This document shows positions 47,368 through 62,933 of a stretch of DNA of 64,000 nucleotides, in pieces. Origin of the DNA: Paralvinella palmiformis. Taxonomy: Eukaryota; Annelida; Polychaeta; Terebellida; Alvinellidae. Each line of letters begins with the position of its first letter. The first letter of the stretch is position 1. The position numbers and the translations under genes were made by a program. A model generated the notes under the pieces. The model ran no database searches. It was not told the origin of the DNA and saw only the letters and a program-made list of their open reading frames with translations. Location of the stretch: the NCBI GenBank assembly GCA_025642065.1, contig JAODUP010000488.1, forward strand, positions 446,001 to 510,000. The letters are read 5' to 3'.

Positions 47368-49183
47368 GTTTGTGTGTGCGTTTATCATCATAACTTTTAC
47401 AACTTGCAGTACATCATGAAAACATGTTACAAAAACGGAATTATAATATGCACCGTTCTTCTTCAGATATCGGAGCATAAATCTCATATATTAAAACCTC
47501 CTTTTATGGGCGTCATCTTCCAGCAAAGTATCCACTCCAATTCGTCCGCCATTTTGTTCTCTGTTCATTTAGTGTATCGTCTGCTACGAGCAAAGCTTCC
47601 GTTCTTAACGAAGTAATCGAGAGAAGAGCTCGGCAAGTGGCTAATTACAAATATGTTCTCAATTACATCGATTACTGAGCGCAGTACCAGTTCTGAGGAT
47701 GTAATTGATAGACGTAAATTGTGTGTTACTTGTGTCGCGGTTAGAGTACATCTGTCTCCCATTAAAAACAGTTTCCGTATGCCATAGCTGGGATTCGGTA
47801 TCATTGTGATTAGTATAAGAAGCGAATATAATATCGGATTATTAAGAACACTAAAATCATTATTAACAGACCTTCATACTTTCGATGTACAATAATTAAC
47901 AATACATTCATGTCTAATAGTTAATGTCTAAGTTTCATAATGCATATCCAGTAAATGAGTATTTAATATACATTGAAAAATAGTTCTTTGACATTTCAGT
48001 GCGCTAATATCAGAATAATGGTGAAAGGCATGTCGGAAAGGTTTTATTGTGATACATTAGGAATCCGTTAAATCATATAGTCTATAAACAAATATTATCC
48101 TTGGCCTTAAAGCACAATGGTTCACAATACAGTTTTCCACTCTCGTCCGAGGGCGCCTCCGTGGTCTAACGGTAGTGTGTTGGATCACAGATCACTACCA
48201 CCCGTGTTTGAATCTCGGCGTGGGCATATCTGAAGGTTGTTTCATCTTTGACTTCGCTTCATTACCGTTGGAAGTCACTCGGCCCATTTTGCCTAACACT
48301 TGTGCACAAAAGTAGCCGTAAAACATCAATCATCATCGTTGAGGGGGTTTAAAATTGGCCCGGCTATATTATGCAGCGTATCGAAAGAGTCACTATAAAG
48401 GGCACGACGAATTTATACCGGAAGTATCCTTAGAGCCAACGTACTTAATTACATCAGTATCCAATTGTTTGTCCAAAATGAGATAAAGTGTTATTTGCTT
48501 CGAAAGTGGAAATCAATTTCGAGTGATTTAATTTTGTTTTGTGTAATTATGTGAGAAAATCGTATTATTTGCTGACCCAAGTTTCATTCTTCACCGTTCC
48601 TGTTGTACCTTCAAAACTAGATAGACTTATTTTGTAGACGCATCAACAGTTACATTACTTTACTTTGAATGATAACCGTCGAAAACAAAATGATTTCAGT
48701 CGCCGAACAGGATCCAGACGGCTCTAAGCCTATACAGCACAAACACCTATGCGCCCAGTAAGACGTGCACGCTGCCTTCCGGATCATATTATCCGGTCGC
48801 CACACCAGCTTGGTCTCCCGGTCCTGATCCGGACGTGGTATACAGTCAGCGCAAGGAACGCGCTAAGACCGCTCCGTGTACGGCCAAGTCGCTGCCGACC
48901 CTACTTTCGCAGCGCCACCCAGCGGAATCCAGACATGGCATGCTCAGTAGGGCAGTGACGTCACTACATCATCAGGAGAACTCCGAGCAGGAGAAGGTGA
49001 AATGGATTCCGGCGCTGAATGCTTGGATACCAGAAAAAAGGGTAAGTGAATAAATAGGGATTTATTATAATAAATTATATTTATGATGCTGGTTATTATT
49101 ATTATTATTGTTGTTGTTGTTGTTTTTGTCGTTGTAATGGTTGAGATGGTTATTACTACTATTACTATTACTGCTACTACTAC

Positions 49184-49214
<31 letters not shown>

Positions 49215-49320
49215 GACGATGATTATAATGATAATATATATATATATATGTATATGTGTGTGTGTGTGTGTGTGTGTAGAAAAAATTATGGTAACGATGA
49301 TTATAATGATGATAATATAC

Positions 49321-49356
<36 letters not shown>

Positions 49357-49520
49357 CACGTTCTCGATATAACTTTATGTATCCAACGGAGACATGGAAT
49401 ATGGAGACATTTATTTAATTTATATGAATATAATTTTATATGAATATCAATTTGCATGAAAATTAATTTATATGAATCTGAATTAATATAAATATGAATT
49501 TATATGAATACGACTTGATA

Positions 49521-49565
<45 letters not shown>

Positions 49566-49813
49566 ATATGAATTTACAATGATTATCAAACATGGATGTT
49601 GGATCTGAGAACATCATTAATTACACCTTATATGAAAAGCCACTATTCCGCTTCATCGTTTCATGACGTAATTGTGAACTGCACTTGTTTCTCACAGACA
49701 GACAGACACACGGACTGGCAGACAGACAGACATATATAGACATACGAACAGGCAGGCAGACAGACACACGCACGCACGCACTCTCGCACCAACGCCCCCC
49801 CCCCCGCACACAC

Positions 49814-49858
<45 letters not shown>

Positions 49859-51834
49859 CACTCTAATTAATCATCCATATATTGTATTCTTTATTTGTCA
49901 TTTGCATTAACATTGGAATCATATATGATGTTTCTCCTGCTAGCTGCCATTAAACATTGATTATCGATGGCTTTGTTTGTTATTGTTTTGTTGTTATTGT
50001 TTTGTTGTTGTTGTTGGGGGTTTTTTTTTTGGGGGGGGGTGTTCATCAGAATGTTATAATAGTTTTGAATGATGTTTTTTATTACCAAGAAATCTAGGCT
50101 AAGGCTTAAATAATTGATAACTTTCTGGTATGGGCCTGAACTGTTGCTGTTAGCTGTCAATGTTATGCAAATGATTGGCCAAATGGACCAAGCAACCTAC
50201 AAAGAGAATGAGGCGAAGTGAGAGATGAAACATCCTTCAGACATAGCTAAACCCAGTTTTGAATATGGATCCTGTGGACAACTGCGATATTAGTTGGGCT
50301 ATTCTGAATCATCCCTAATATGGACTTATACAATTGAGCTCGATCACAGTTTCCCCGGAGAGTGGAAAGGGTTAGGAGGATGTAATATCTAACTGCAAAA
50401 TTTAGGGAAATAATTCACAATTACTATCACCGTCCAATAAAGTACTCTTATATCGGTAGATGGTTGACGGTTTCGAAGCGAGGACCCAGCGGTTTCTGTT
50501 GTAGCACTGTACTATCATGAGTCAACAAGAATATTGCCTGATATTTTTAAATGTGGTGTGTTTACTGTTATTTATGGCATTTGACACCATGTGGTGTCTT
50601 TACTATTATTTATGGCATTTGACACCGTGTGGTGTTGTAGAGTGTTAGTCTATTTAATAGTATTTACAATTGGACAAAACCTAAAAGTCAAACAACCGAC
50701 GAATACTTTTCTCGTGATAACAGGAGAACCATTACGTATTAAAATGTAAATAAATTACGGGAGTTACACGCGTTTAACCAATCACCAAAACTCTTTGGCC
50801 ACGAAAGGCCTAGAAATATCCCTAGATTCCACGAAATGTTCAAAATGGATACGCGGTTCAAACAAGTTTTGCCAGAACCGTCTTAGTATCTCACTGACTT
50901 GATTAATTTCAACGAACATCGGTAGATAGGTATTGATAACCGATTTGTTGTTTAATGAGTATAAACAAACCGGTACTTCATTCAATATTTGGTAAACACG
51001 TACCGATAAGATGCTCACTTGAGACACTTTAAGTCTTCTGATAGTAGAAGTGTTTCATGATAGTTTTATGATTTGTTGTTGGTGACTTCTTCCCCCTCCC
51101 CACAGGCTAATATGTTTTAATAGTGCCCCCCCCCCTCTCTCTCTCTCAACTTGTCATACATGAGTGTAAAACATGAGCCGTATATTTTATCTGCCAACCT
51201 TTAGAAGTGTTGACTTTAGGCCAGACAATGTATGTTTTGACAATAGAGAGAGTGAATGGTATAATGAGCGACCGAGTGACTGATCTGATGGGTGAGTCAG
51301 TCAGTTAGTCAGTTAGTCAGTCAGTCAATCAGTCAGCCAGTCAGTTATTTGACAAACAAGCCATTCAGTTGGTGATTCACTGAATTATGTACCAAGGAAT
51401 TAATTGATTGCTTGAATGAGTGGATGTGCCACATACTGAGTGATACACCGAGAGTAACTCACCTTCTAATTAACTCACTGATTGACTTACTGATCGAGTC
51501 ACCGAGTCAGTGATCGAATTAGTGAATCACTCATTTACTTACCAAACCCAACCTCACCCACTCACCCAACCTAACCAAAAGGGAGTGTTCTGTATAGATT
51601 TTATTATGTTGACAACACTATGACATATCGAATAACATCCCACTTCATTCACTAATAAATATTTAATATGTTACTGACTTGTTTTTTATTGAGTTTTTTA
51701 GTTCGGAGTAAAATATTTCTCCTGTCATAAACTGTTGTTGCCGGGAAACATGAAGTAACTGACATATATTCAAGTGATTATTATATATTTTAAAATGTTT
51801 ACTTATGGCTAGTCTCAGTTATGACCAGTTTGTG

Positions 51835-51896
<62 letters not shown>

Positions 51897-53307
51897 GAAT
51901 GACTGTTGTCTATATAAGCTTCTAGCTCCATATAAATTTGCCAAATTGTTGCTGTTTAGTCAAAGTCGGTTACTGAGGGTATGGCATTTCACATTAATTC
52001 CCATTATAAGGACAAAGCAGAAAACAAGGTGAGCAATGGTCACGTTGTATATCTAATATTAACATTTATTATCCCGGTTTATTTATATTGCTGGCTAAAC
52101 CTATACCGACAATAGCCATAAGCTAAGTCTATTAGTTCTTTGTGCTAGATACCTCATTCGTCGGACTCACATGAACTGAGTCCGTTCATCAACCTGACCA
52201 TCAACTTGTCGGGTTGAGGTATCACGTGATCTAAGTTGATTACGGTACTTGTTTGCTAACATTCGTGACTCATGATATTGTATTGTTTATCGTGTATTGT
52301 TGTACTCGTCGACGTTTTGTTGTTGTTGTTGAATTGGGTTATTTAACCTCTGCGCGGGTCACATCCGGGACATATGTTCGACGGGTGTCTAACAAGGTGA
52401 AACAAACCCCACAAAACCACGCATGAGGCGGATTCGAACCCGACAACTACCAGGTTCGCAGCCCATTGCTCTAGCCACTGCGCTATCGGTGGACTCCCGG
52501 ATTGTATATTGTAATGTTATGTAATGTGATGGCCTTATACAGTAGGGAGCATCCTCAAGCCAGCTAACGCTAAAATTGATCCGTAATCGTGTGCGTGTGA
52601 GTTTTAGACTTCCGGTACTATGTTCCGTTTTTGTGCGTGCATGCTTGCATGTAAGTTCGTATGCGTGTCTGAATTAAATACAATGGTGTAATAATAATAA
52701 TAAATTGACTTTTTTATAGCGCATTTTTCAGAATTGTTCAAAAACGCTTTGACATAGATATGATTGGTGTGATAGATACAAAATAATAAAATAGATAGTA
52801 AAGGCACACGAGTACATAAATTGACAAGTGTGAGTATCTTAGTTTAAAATAATGAGTTTTTAGCCGAGATTTAAAACAACAGATAGTGTCAGATTGTCAA
52901 ATATGTAATGGTAGAATGTTCCAGATGTTCGGTGCATATGCATAAAATACACGATCTCCATATCGGCCTGTCCTAGTCTTTGGTATTTGCAACAAGATGT
53001 GGGAAGATGATCCCAGCTGTCTTGTGGGATGATACTCATTTAGAAGTTCGTGAATATAATGAGTGGCCAGTCCATGTAGGTAAAACGTGTGACACCTCTT
53101 AGTGTGGTTCTAACCGGCCAAAAGAAGTAGTAGTCCCTCGGCTCATTAACTCTGGGGGGTTTGTTGTTTTATAGCGGATTTATTTAAGTAGTGCTGCCAT
53201 CTCAGTTAATTAATTCATTTGAACACTCTATGCCAAAGCGGAGAAGAGGATGTGTGTATGCATATTAGTGAATGTCTATTTTTTTTTAAATCGTAGCTGT
53301 ATAGTAA

Positions 53308-53353
<46 letters not shown>

Positions 53354-56300
53354 GCGTGCGTGCGTGCGTGCGCACTAATAAATATGCAAACCGATGGCAT
53401 GCCTAAGGGGGGGGGGGTGTATGCATTGACTTTCCATTTCTCGGTACACATTATATTATACAAACATCATTGATTAGATATAAACTTACCAATCGACCAT
53501 AGCTCGTATTTACAGCTGCGCCTTGTGCATCCTAGCAAATAATCAGAATCCGTCGTATTGGAGCTTAAGATACCGATAGACTTCATTATCACTCTTCATA
53601 CGTCATTTCACCTCGGTACATCTCAAATGTCATAGGCTTTGGGCGAGTCTCAAACCATAAAAAGTGCTTCCCCGCCGATTCGTGATAAAATAATTATCTT
53701 CGTATGTGATAAATCAAAATCAGTATATTACCTTTTCAATAGATGAGCGTTTGGTGCTTTCGATGTAGCGATTATTTTCTAAGAAAAATACATATCTTTA
53801 CCAATCTGTTGGTACTCGATGAGCCATTTTAGATGTACGACATCCATAACGTACACGAGTATGACCATATTTCTCCGTGGACGTCGACCAAATACAAACT
53901 CTCTACTACATCAATTCTTTGCTTTAGATAAATCTCTTTATCCGTGACAGATGCTCCAAAACCGATAAACAAAACGCCATCAACTGTTCTGAGATCAATA
54001 TAATTTATGGATGATTCGTCAACATGATGCATAAATGATGACATCGAGTTCTACACTGCCACACCGATGATCGAAGTTGGAACACCTATCCAAACTTTCT
54101 TTGCTCCCCTGTAATCCCGTATTCACTAAAACCCTTGTTGATGTGTAATGGAGGACAACACCAGATTAGTAATGCTGAGATTAGACGGATTGACGCCAAA
54201 TAGAAATAGGAAGATGAGCATACACGAACAAGGACGTTTTACGTTATGAAGGACTTCATGATTGAAGTAGATGAGTACCATTAGACGCGGTTCAGAAGTG
54301 ATCAGCGGCTAATGGGAAGATGACTTTGAGCGAGCACGAAGAGGACACCTTTATGTCCTCACGCCCGTGGATTGGTCCGCTGAAATTTCAAACCATTCGT
54401 CGGAATGGAGTCCAGATTTTGACTTGTAAACGACCTAATTAATTGCTGACGATTCAGAAAATGACTACCAGACATCAGAGAGAGAGCGATGACGAAAGCT
54501 TTCCATCGCTCGGAAAGTGATTACTTACGACAAACATTTGTCTAGCGTAGAGAACCCTTGAAGTTTTGGATTTAATTTCATCCAGTGCCATTCTCTGGGG
54601 CATTTCGTAACTGTATGTCTCGCCTACCTACCTACCCACCTACCTGCCTACACGGGTATAACCTACTAATTTAGATTTCTCTTTGAATATTTGCTTATGG
54701 TGTGATCTTGGGGCGACGGTGGAATGCCGTTCGGCGAGATGGATAACAACATTTCGATGCTACCGATGAATGTTTCAATTCGTGTATGTTTCTTGTATGA
54801 AATGAAAACTTTGTGCAAAAATGATCAGATATTTACTATTTAATTCGGCATGGCTAACCAGTTGTTCGTGCAAGGCACTGGAATAGGACCTCGTTTAGAA
54901 CCGAAGCTAGGCTATGCGGCGTCGTGTGGCCACTGCGAGGATGTATCGCCTGACATCGCATGCGATCCAGATTGCCACTTTCAGTATCTAAGTGGGCACG
55001 CGTATAAAGGTCTGTGGCCCTTTAGAAAGGTAAGAATCATTTCTCCTTTGGTGGTGGATGTAGCCGTTGCATGCTGGTAGCTCATACCTAGTTTGTCTTA
55101 CCGTTCAGCGTACGAGTTCGTGTATACATCTACGTCTTCGTAGGCCAGATTGTTTTGTCTCAAACTCTCTCGTATCTCTCCGAATATCTTCCTTTTATCA
55201 TTGTAGCATCCGCTGTCTGTTGATTGATTGACTGACTGACTAACCAGCTGACTGACCAACCAAATTATCAACTGATCGACCGACTCACTCACTCACATAA
55301 GCATACAAGTGTATTGGCTACATACTATGTATAGCACTGTAGAATTATATAGTAGGTTATCATACAAACTAATAAATCTTACGGTGGATAAACTTGTAAT
55401 ATAAATATTGATTAAAAAATAAATAGTTGATCAGAATAGATTTAGCATTTCAGAGAAGATTATTTGACATAAAAGTTTTGTTTGGAGAAGAGATAAAATG
55501 TCAGCTTTTCAATGTAAACACATCCTATCTTCGTTCACGATTCATTGTTTCGTAAGTGGAGTGAAAGTCACATAAATTAGGTCAAGTGAACGATTTAGCC
55601 TATTAATTAATGTCCACCCTTCTAGTGCCTCGTGATGTTAAAGGTGACATGTAATACTAGATGTTAAAGGTGACGTGTAACACTAGATGTTAAAGGTGAC
55701 ATGTAACACTATATGTTAAAGGTGACGTGTAACACTAGATGTTAAAGGTGACGTGAAACACTAGATGTTAAAGGTGACGTGTAACACTAGATGTTAAAGG
55801 TGACGTGTAACACTAGATGTTAAAGGTGACGTGTAACACTAGATGTTAAAGGTTACGTGTAACACTAGATGTTAAAGGTGACATGTAACACTATATGTTA
55901 AAGGTTACGTGTAACACTAGATGTTAAAGGTGACACGTAACACTAGATGTTAAAGGTGACGTGTAACACTAGATGTTAAAGGTGACGTGTAACACTAGAT
56001 GTTAAAGGTGACATGTAATACTAGATGTTAAAGGTGACGTGTAACACTAGATGTTAAAGGTGACGTGTAACACTAGATGTTAAAGGTGACATGTAACACT
56101 AGATGTTAAAGGTGACGTGTAACACTAGATGTTAAAGGTGACACGTAACACTAGATGTTAAAGGTGACGTGTAACACTAGATGTTAAAGGTGACGTGAAA
56201 CACTAGATGTTAAAGGTGACACGTAACACTAGATGTTAAAGGTGACATGTAACACTAGATTTTAAAGGTGACACGTAACACTAGATGTTAAAGGTGACGT

Positions 56301-57018
56301 GTAACACTAGATATTAAAGGTGACGTGTAACACTAGATGTTAAAGGTGACATGTAACACTAGATGTTAAAGGTTACGTGTAACACTAGATGTTAAAGGTG
56401 ACGTGTAACACTATATGTTAAAGGTGACGTGTAACACTAGATGTTAAAGGTGACATGTAACACTAGATGTTAAAGGTGACGTGTAACACTAGATGTTAAA
56501 GGTGACACGTAACACTAGATGTTAAAGGTGACGTGTAACACTAGATGTTAAAGGTGACGTGTAACACTAGATGTTAAAGGTGACATGTAACACTAGATGT
56601 TAAAGGTGACGTGTAACACTAGATGTTAAAGGTGACGTGTAACACTATATGTTAAAAGTGACATGTAACACTAGATGTTAAAGGTGACGTGTAACACTAG
56701 ATGTTAAAGGTGACATGTAACACTAGATGTTAAAGGTGACGTGTAACACTAGATGTTAAAGTAACATTTACATTGGTTCATTTCTATTTATATAATATTA
56801 TCTTTTTGTCATTGTCTATTGGCTGTATAATAACATGGTCTTAACATAGTTGTTGTTTGTGCGTGGGCGCAAGCGTGTGTGTGTGAATGTGTGTGCGCTC
56901 GCGCGCGTGCGTGTGTGCGTGCGTGTGTGTGTGTGTGTGTGTTCGGGCATAATTACGCACGGATATATTTGTCTGGATGACTGTTTGTAATCATGTCTGT
57001 TTGTCCCCTGTCTTCCTG

Positions 57019-57090
<72 letters not shown>

Positions 57091-60000
57091 TACTCGTAAA
57101 TAAAGGTTATATTTGCGTTTTGTATTGCAATAAATTAAAAATATCTAATGACAAGTTTATTATTTATGACTGATATTGATCCGATTTCGTAATGATCATG
57201 TATAAATAACAGAGTTCCGTTGTATCGCTTATTAGAGCAGAATGTAGAAGCTAGCAGTCTCTCAGCTGTGTGCCAAACGACACCTTGCCAAATTTCCCTT
57301 TATTTTACGACGCCCACCATTTATCAATGGCCACCGATTGGTGACAAGAATAACGTTGTCTGTCCTCTTCAATGGCCATATTTCACCTGTCCCCAGATGC
57401 GAGATGATGTCACTTAGGACGTGTCCCATCATAGGATGTTGATCGGGAGGTTTAATGTTCGGTGTCGCGTTGCCAGGATTAATGGGAATCTATCTGTTAT
57501 GCAAATAAGACTTGGGATGGTAATCCAATGTTCCTTCGACATGGCGTAGCAGCCATCGGAGGGAGTAATGGAAATTGGCCTGGCAGCTTTAACCGTGCCC
57601 GCCAGCCATTACTCAATGGCTCTAGTTTAAGCTGTCGGCTCAAATTACGTAAGCAGCCCAGAAGGAGGGAGGCGCCATTATTCCGAGTGTTCGCGATATA
57701 AACAAAGGAAGCTAGCATCGTATGATACGACTCATTCTCGATGAGATGTCATAATGGCGATTGTTTGCGACGGACAAACGAGGCGAATACGACACAGTTT
57801 GAGGGGTACTCGCTTGAGGTGGTTCCCGAAAGGATTGAGAACACACAGAGGATGATTGGTGAGAGCGTAGGTGTAACGGTAGGTCACCATGGATACCGGA
57901 TCGAGCATGTCCTTCTCTAAGCATTCCACGTACACACCATGGTCTCGCTGCGAGATGGGACCACAATCAGGAAGAAGTAATGGGAAAGTGCATCGGGGAA
58001 CCATCGAAAAAATCCCATATAGACTACCCTCTCTGAGACAGCCGACGGGCACCACAGACTCCTATTGTTCGGATAAATATCACGAATTATTGGCCTATCT
58101 ACGTCATTCGTGCTATTCCCAATTCTGGCGTGAAATATCCGCTTATAATGCGACCGTACAGAACGCCTCCGACTGGATGGAGCTTTGGGGAGAAGGTTAC
58201 GAGCGCCGGATGTGGTTCAGGAATATCCACGAGCAGAAGCTGTCCGGAAGACTAGTCGGAACAAACGACGAGACGTCCAGATGGCGAAATGGAACCGTCG
58301 AAAAGGCTGATGTGATCATTGCTCGGATGGTGTCGCTGATGGTGAGCATCCGTTCACGTTGATAAATACGAATTGTAAATGTTTAGGAAACAAGTTTAAG
58401 AGCAACATCCTGTTTATCTGAATCGATTTGACTCGCCCAATGTTTTGCTACTACACCGTTAATTCTGGAGAAGCTCAAAATCCGTGATCCTCGCGGTCTT
58501 TAAAGTTTGTTCTTACGGAGTAGGGCGCCTCCATGGGCTAACTGGTAGCCCGGTTGGCTACGGATCTATAGCACCTGTCCGGGCTATATCAGAAGGGTGT
58601 TTCATCTTTCACTTGGCCTCATCACCTTTGGAGGTCGCTCGGCCCATTTGGAATACGTTGCGCGCAAACGTGGTCGTAAAACAGCAACATTAAAAAATAT
58701 TCCTGCAGAGGGCTACCTGGGTCGTCGTCCCATATAACTGAGGGTTAATAATAATTTATTTAAACAAAATGTTAACGAGTAAAATCATATTCCCATGTTA
58801 GTCCCAAACAATGTCATATTTACCGACAATTTTGTCAGAATTTGTTGCGAAAACACAGACAAACAAACAGACACACATTCTTTTTTATTTATAGAGATGT
58901 TTAAATAATAAAATAACTTGAATGGAGCCACTATTACATACAGAAGTGTTACAGTTACAGTTCTCCCATTACGTGTTTTAGCTAATACAGGTGCCAGCCT
59001 AAGTCAGCTACTGCCATCTTCCGGAGCAATGTTAATTGAAGGCCATATGGAAAGGGAAAATGTCATTTATGTAAATCAGTTTTTAATAACAATATGCGAT
59101 GAACAGGTCGCCATCATACTAGGCCAAGGATAGTTTTCCCTCTTAGTTCACGTGGTCTCTACGTCAAATCTAGCCTTGCTCGGCCATTTTTGTCCTCAAT
59201 CCCCGAAAATTGGGTACACCAACCTGGATACCACCACTAGCCAACACTAGCCAACACTAACAGCACTCGTCCAGCGAAGTCGATGAGCGGAAATTGATTA
59301 TTGGCCGAGAGTGCTCAAGTCAGGTAGAGCTGTAGGGCTTTCGTCGATAAATCGCGTATCGTTTGGTAAATAATCAACGACAACTCGTACTCGGGCCTTC
59401 ATTGATTAAGAGCTGTGCCAAAGCCGAATAGGGGGCGCCACATCGTTGTGTTGCTATACCGTATGTTGATGAAAGGGAGGTCGTATTTTTCATTAATGGC
59501 CACTTTCACGTAAATCGCTATTTAAGTTATTAAAATCTCTGCACAGCAAATCGAGGGGATATAATGTATGACGTCACATAGGGAAATCAGACGTTGTCAC
59601 ATGATATTTATAAATCCTGAATGATGGCCTAATATGAGGAAAATTATTTAGTTTTGTCTGTGTAAGTGTGAATATATCCATGCCTCCCTCCCTCCCCGTC
59701 TCTCTCTGTATGTCTCCATAAATATAAATATAAATACAACTATACATACATTAATCTAAAAATAAAATGTTCCATAGCTCCACATATTGATAGATGTGTG
59801 CGTATACCTAAGCATGTGTCTGGTCTACTCATCAACCTGTGGGAACCAGCTAATTCGCTTTTCGTACGCGACAAATATGTCACGCCCACAGGAAAGCGGC
59901 TACATGCAGGCTACGTACAAAAAGCGGAAGCACGTAAAAAACATACCATTTGATACCACAGCTCGCAACAAACAATACGTGCGTGTGGTTCAATGGTGAC

Positions 60001-60147
60001 TTGCTACATACATATCATAAACTATTTTGACACCACAGTTTACATCAACAGTAATTTTCTGTGGTCCAAAAGAAACCTGTATACCTCAGGTACTGACATC
60101 AGCTTTATTCTGGGTTTGAATAACTAAATAAATCCTACCTATATGAA

Positions 60148-60183
<36 letters not shown>

Positions 60184-61567
60184 ACACGTCCGATTAGTCT
60201 GGCGTCGAAGTTCTTCTCTAATCTAAATGAAAAGTTAGGCCTTTTATATACCCTCAGCATATTAACAAACATTACAGTTTGTTCACCACAAGAGAATGTA
60301 CACTAACTCAGTATGGAATCACTGAAGTGATTTAACTAAAATAAAAACGAAGTAGCAATATCGCACAATTGATTATTACTGGACTAGAACGAAATATCGT
60401 CTCAAACCTGAGTAAATACTATGATTTACTGGAACCTAACAGCTAACCCTCATACGTTTCCGTTCATCACTAAGTTCATTCACGCCTAATTTAGCGTCCC
60501 TAAGTATATGCAGTTAGATGTGGTGGGATCTACATTAAAGCGCCTATCCACTTGATCTATTTGACCCATGGTCGAGAACAGCGGATTTCAGGCAGATCTC
60601 CGATACTGCGAATGACACGTCGGGATTATAATGGCTCTATATTGAAAACAATTCCTATTTGATAACGATCTTATTACTAACAATCTGGGGAAAACTCTGC
60701 CTGTAGGTCAATAACCTAGGAGATGCCTGTCCTTTAAGAAGTGTACATTCATCAAACAACATTGTATCAATTAATAATAAGTCGTTTCACACGACCACAT
60801 AAAAGAAGAACAATACTGATTCTACATTATACCCATCAAAAGCTGATACAGTAACACATGTTATAATGACGACGTTTTTTTGTCTATTTATCCGTCTTTG
60901 CGTATGTCCGAATCGCTGTCTGTATATCTCCCTCTTTGTCCTTCCATCGGTATATCTGTGTGCCGACAATACGTGATTCTGTTTGTTTTTTCTAAACTTC
61001 TCCAACGTCCATTACTCGGCGCCTTTTAAACGGATAAATCTTCACCGGTAGAGATGTAATTGAGCCACGAAGCTTCACTGACTCCATTGTGAATATAAAT
61101 GGTCACAAAAACTTATTCGTCGCGTCAAAGCGAGTCTAAGAGCTCCTGGGTAAATACGGTCCATTATTGAATCGTCCACGGGAACTCCCGGGTCAATTGT
61201 CATCGGTGTAAATAGAACAATTTATTTTTGTTTGGTTGACAGTTTCTGAAGACCAGCGATAAGTCGAAGGTAAATATTGAAAAATCTGGAGAAGAAAATA
61301 TCTCGTAACTTAGAGACGCACCAACGAGTGATGTTATGATAAATAAAACTATTTATTATTGTGGTTATAATGATCCGAAAACAGCCACTGTAAGGGATAG
61401 TTATTAAGGCCAATCGGTATGATGTATTTACGTGTATTATTATGATAGTTTGTGCAGTGTTTGTTCAGGCAATGATTTTGGTATTGAGTAAAACTAATAA
61501 TGTAGACACTATACCAAGAGCTTTTACATCGACAGACAAACAGACAGACAGACAGATAGACAAACAA

Positions 61568-61600
<33 letters not shown>

Positions 61601-62894
61601 TACAAGCACACTGAAAGGGAGAGGAGAGCCGAAGACGAGGAAGCAGGAAGACTGACTGACTGGCTGACTACTAAACGTACACACATGTATCAGCCTGAAA
61701 TATGGCCGCTTTGGTTTCGTTCCCTGATGAATCGTACACAGTTTAAATTCACGCTTCGAGTTTCTGTGTCAATCCATACTGATAAAACAGTCACACCTCC
61801 ATACAAACATATACACACCGGCCAATTAACAGAGTACAGCAGTAATTATTCTTTACTTGTATTATTGACGATGATGGGGTCGCCATTAAAAGTTGATCTT
61901 GTCGTAGAGCGCGGTGACAGCTATAGATGTAACTAACTAGCTACTAGATGTTGTCATCATAACGTATCTAGTCGAATATCATAACGTCATAACGTCCTAT
62001 GTTGTTTGGTGTCTATTATTTTAAGTTTATTTACTTCAGCGACACTCTGGCTTCATTCTGTCTACAATTAAACTGACCAGTAAAACTCTTAGGAGTGGTC
62101 TAGATACCGTTCTTCGCTTAACACCATTCACTCTTCCGCTTTTCACGCACACGCGCATGCAAGCACGCACGGACACACACTTATTTGATATCTTCCCGCA
62201 GCAAGTACCAGTTGCGTAAACGTATTTGAGATTAATATGATACATTATTTTTAATGTATTGTTTATTTTTAATTCCAGGGCCAGAATGCCTCCCAGTATT
62301 TGACCTTTGTTAACGCCCTAACACTCGGGGGTGAAAATACCGATGTGAACTTGGTAAACACGTTATCATTCGTTGTCACATTACTAGCTTTGCTATTTAC
62401 TGATGTTGGTGCTTATAGATAATTAGTCCTTTTAAATCAGGTTTCTATGACGCTAAGTTCCATTCACTTCAGTATTTGTTGATCTATTACCCGTAATATA
62501 ATTTAAAACATCATTTTCAGTTAACAGATATTATACGTTTTGGGGATATATTTAGTTTTCGGCGCACACACACGCGCACGCACGCCCACAGACACATATA
62601 CACACACATACTTGTGACTGGTAAGACTCGTGTCTCAGCATGAAGTTTTCTGCTCTGGATTCAATCCCCTGGTCAGCCGTCCAGAGTTTGAAACCACGAT
62701 TCAATATTCTGTGTGCCAGTACATTATTTTACACTACTAACATATACATACCTACCCCCCCCCCCCACACACACACACAGATGTTGCTGGGTCAACTATC
62801 TTAGATTTATTTATCTTGCATGATTACTTTATATAAAATAACATCTCGTGGTCTACACAATATTATCAACAGTTGCATTTCTTGGTAACTTTAT

Positions 62895-62933
<39 letters not shown>

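Noticed and set aside
55634..56760. CRISPR-like regular array
   Set aside because: Contiguous 26-bp units without spacers, in animal DNA: a minisatellite.
57497..58055. Minus-strand frames over 57.5-58.1 kb
   Set aside because: Part is antisense to exon 5; the rest has no start or splice signals and does not read like a protein.
61442..61936. 164-codon plus-strand frame with DKQTDRQ repeats
   Set aside because: Core is a (CAGA)n microsatellite followed by a SINE-like copy; no splice context with the surrounding gene.
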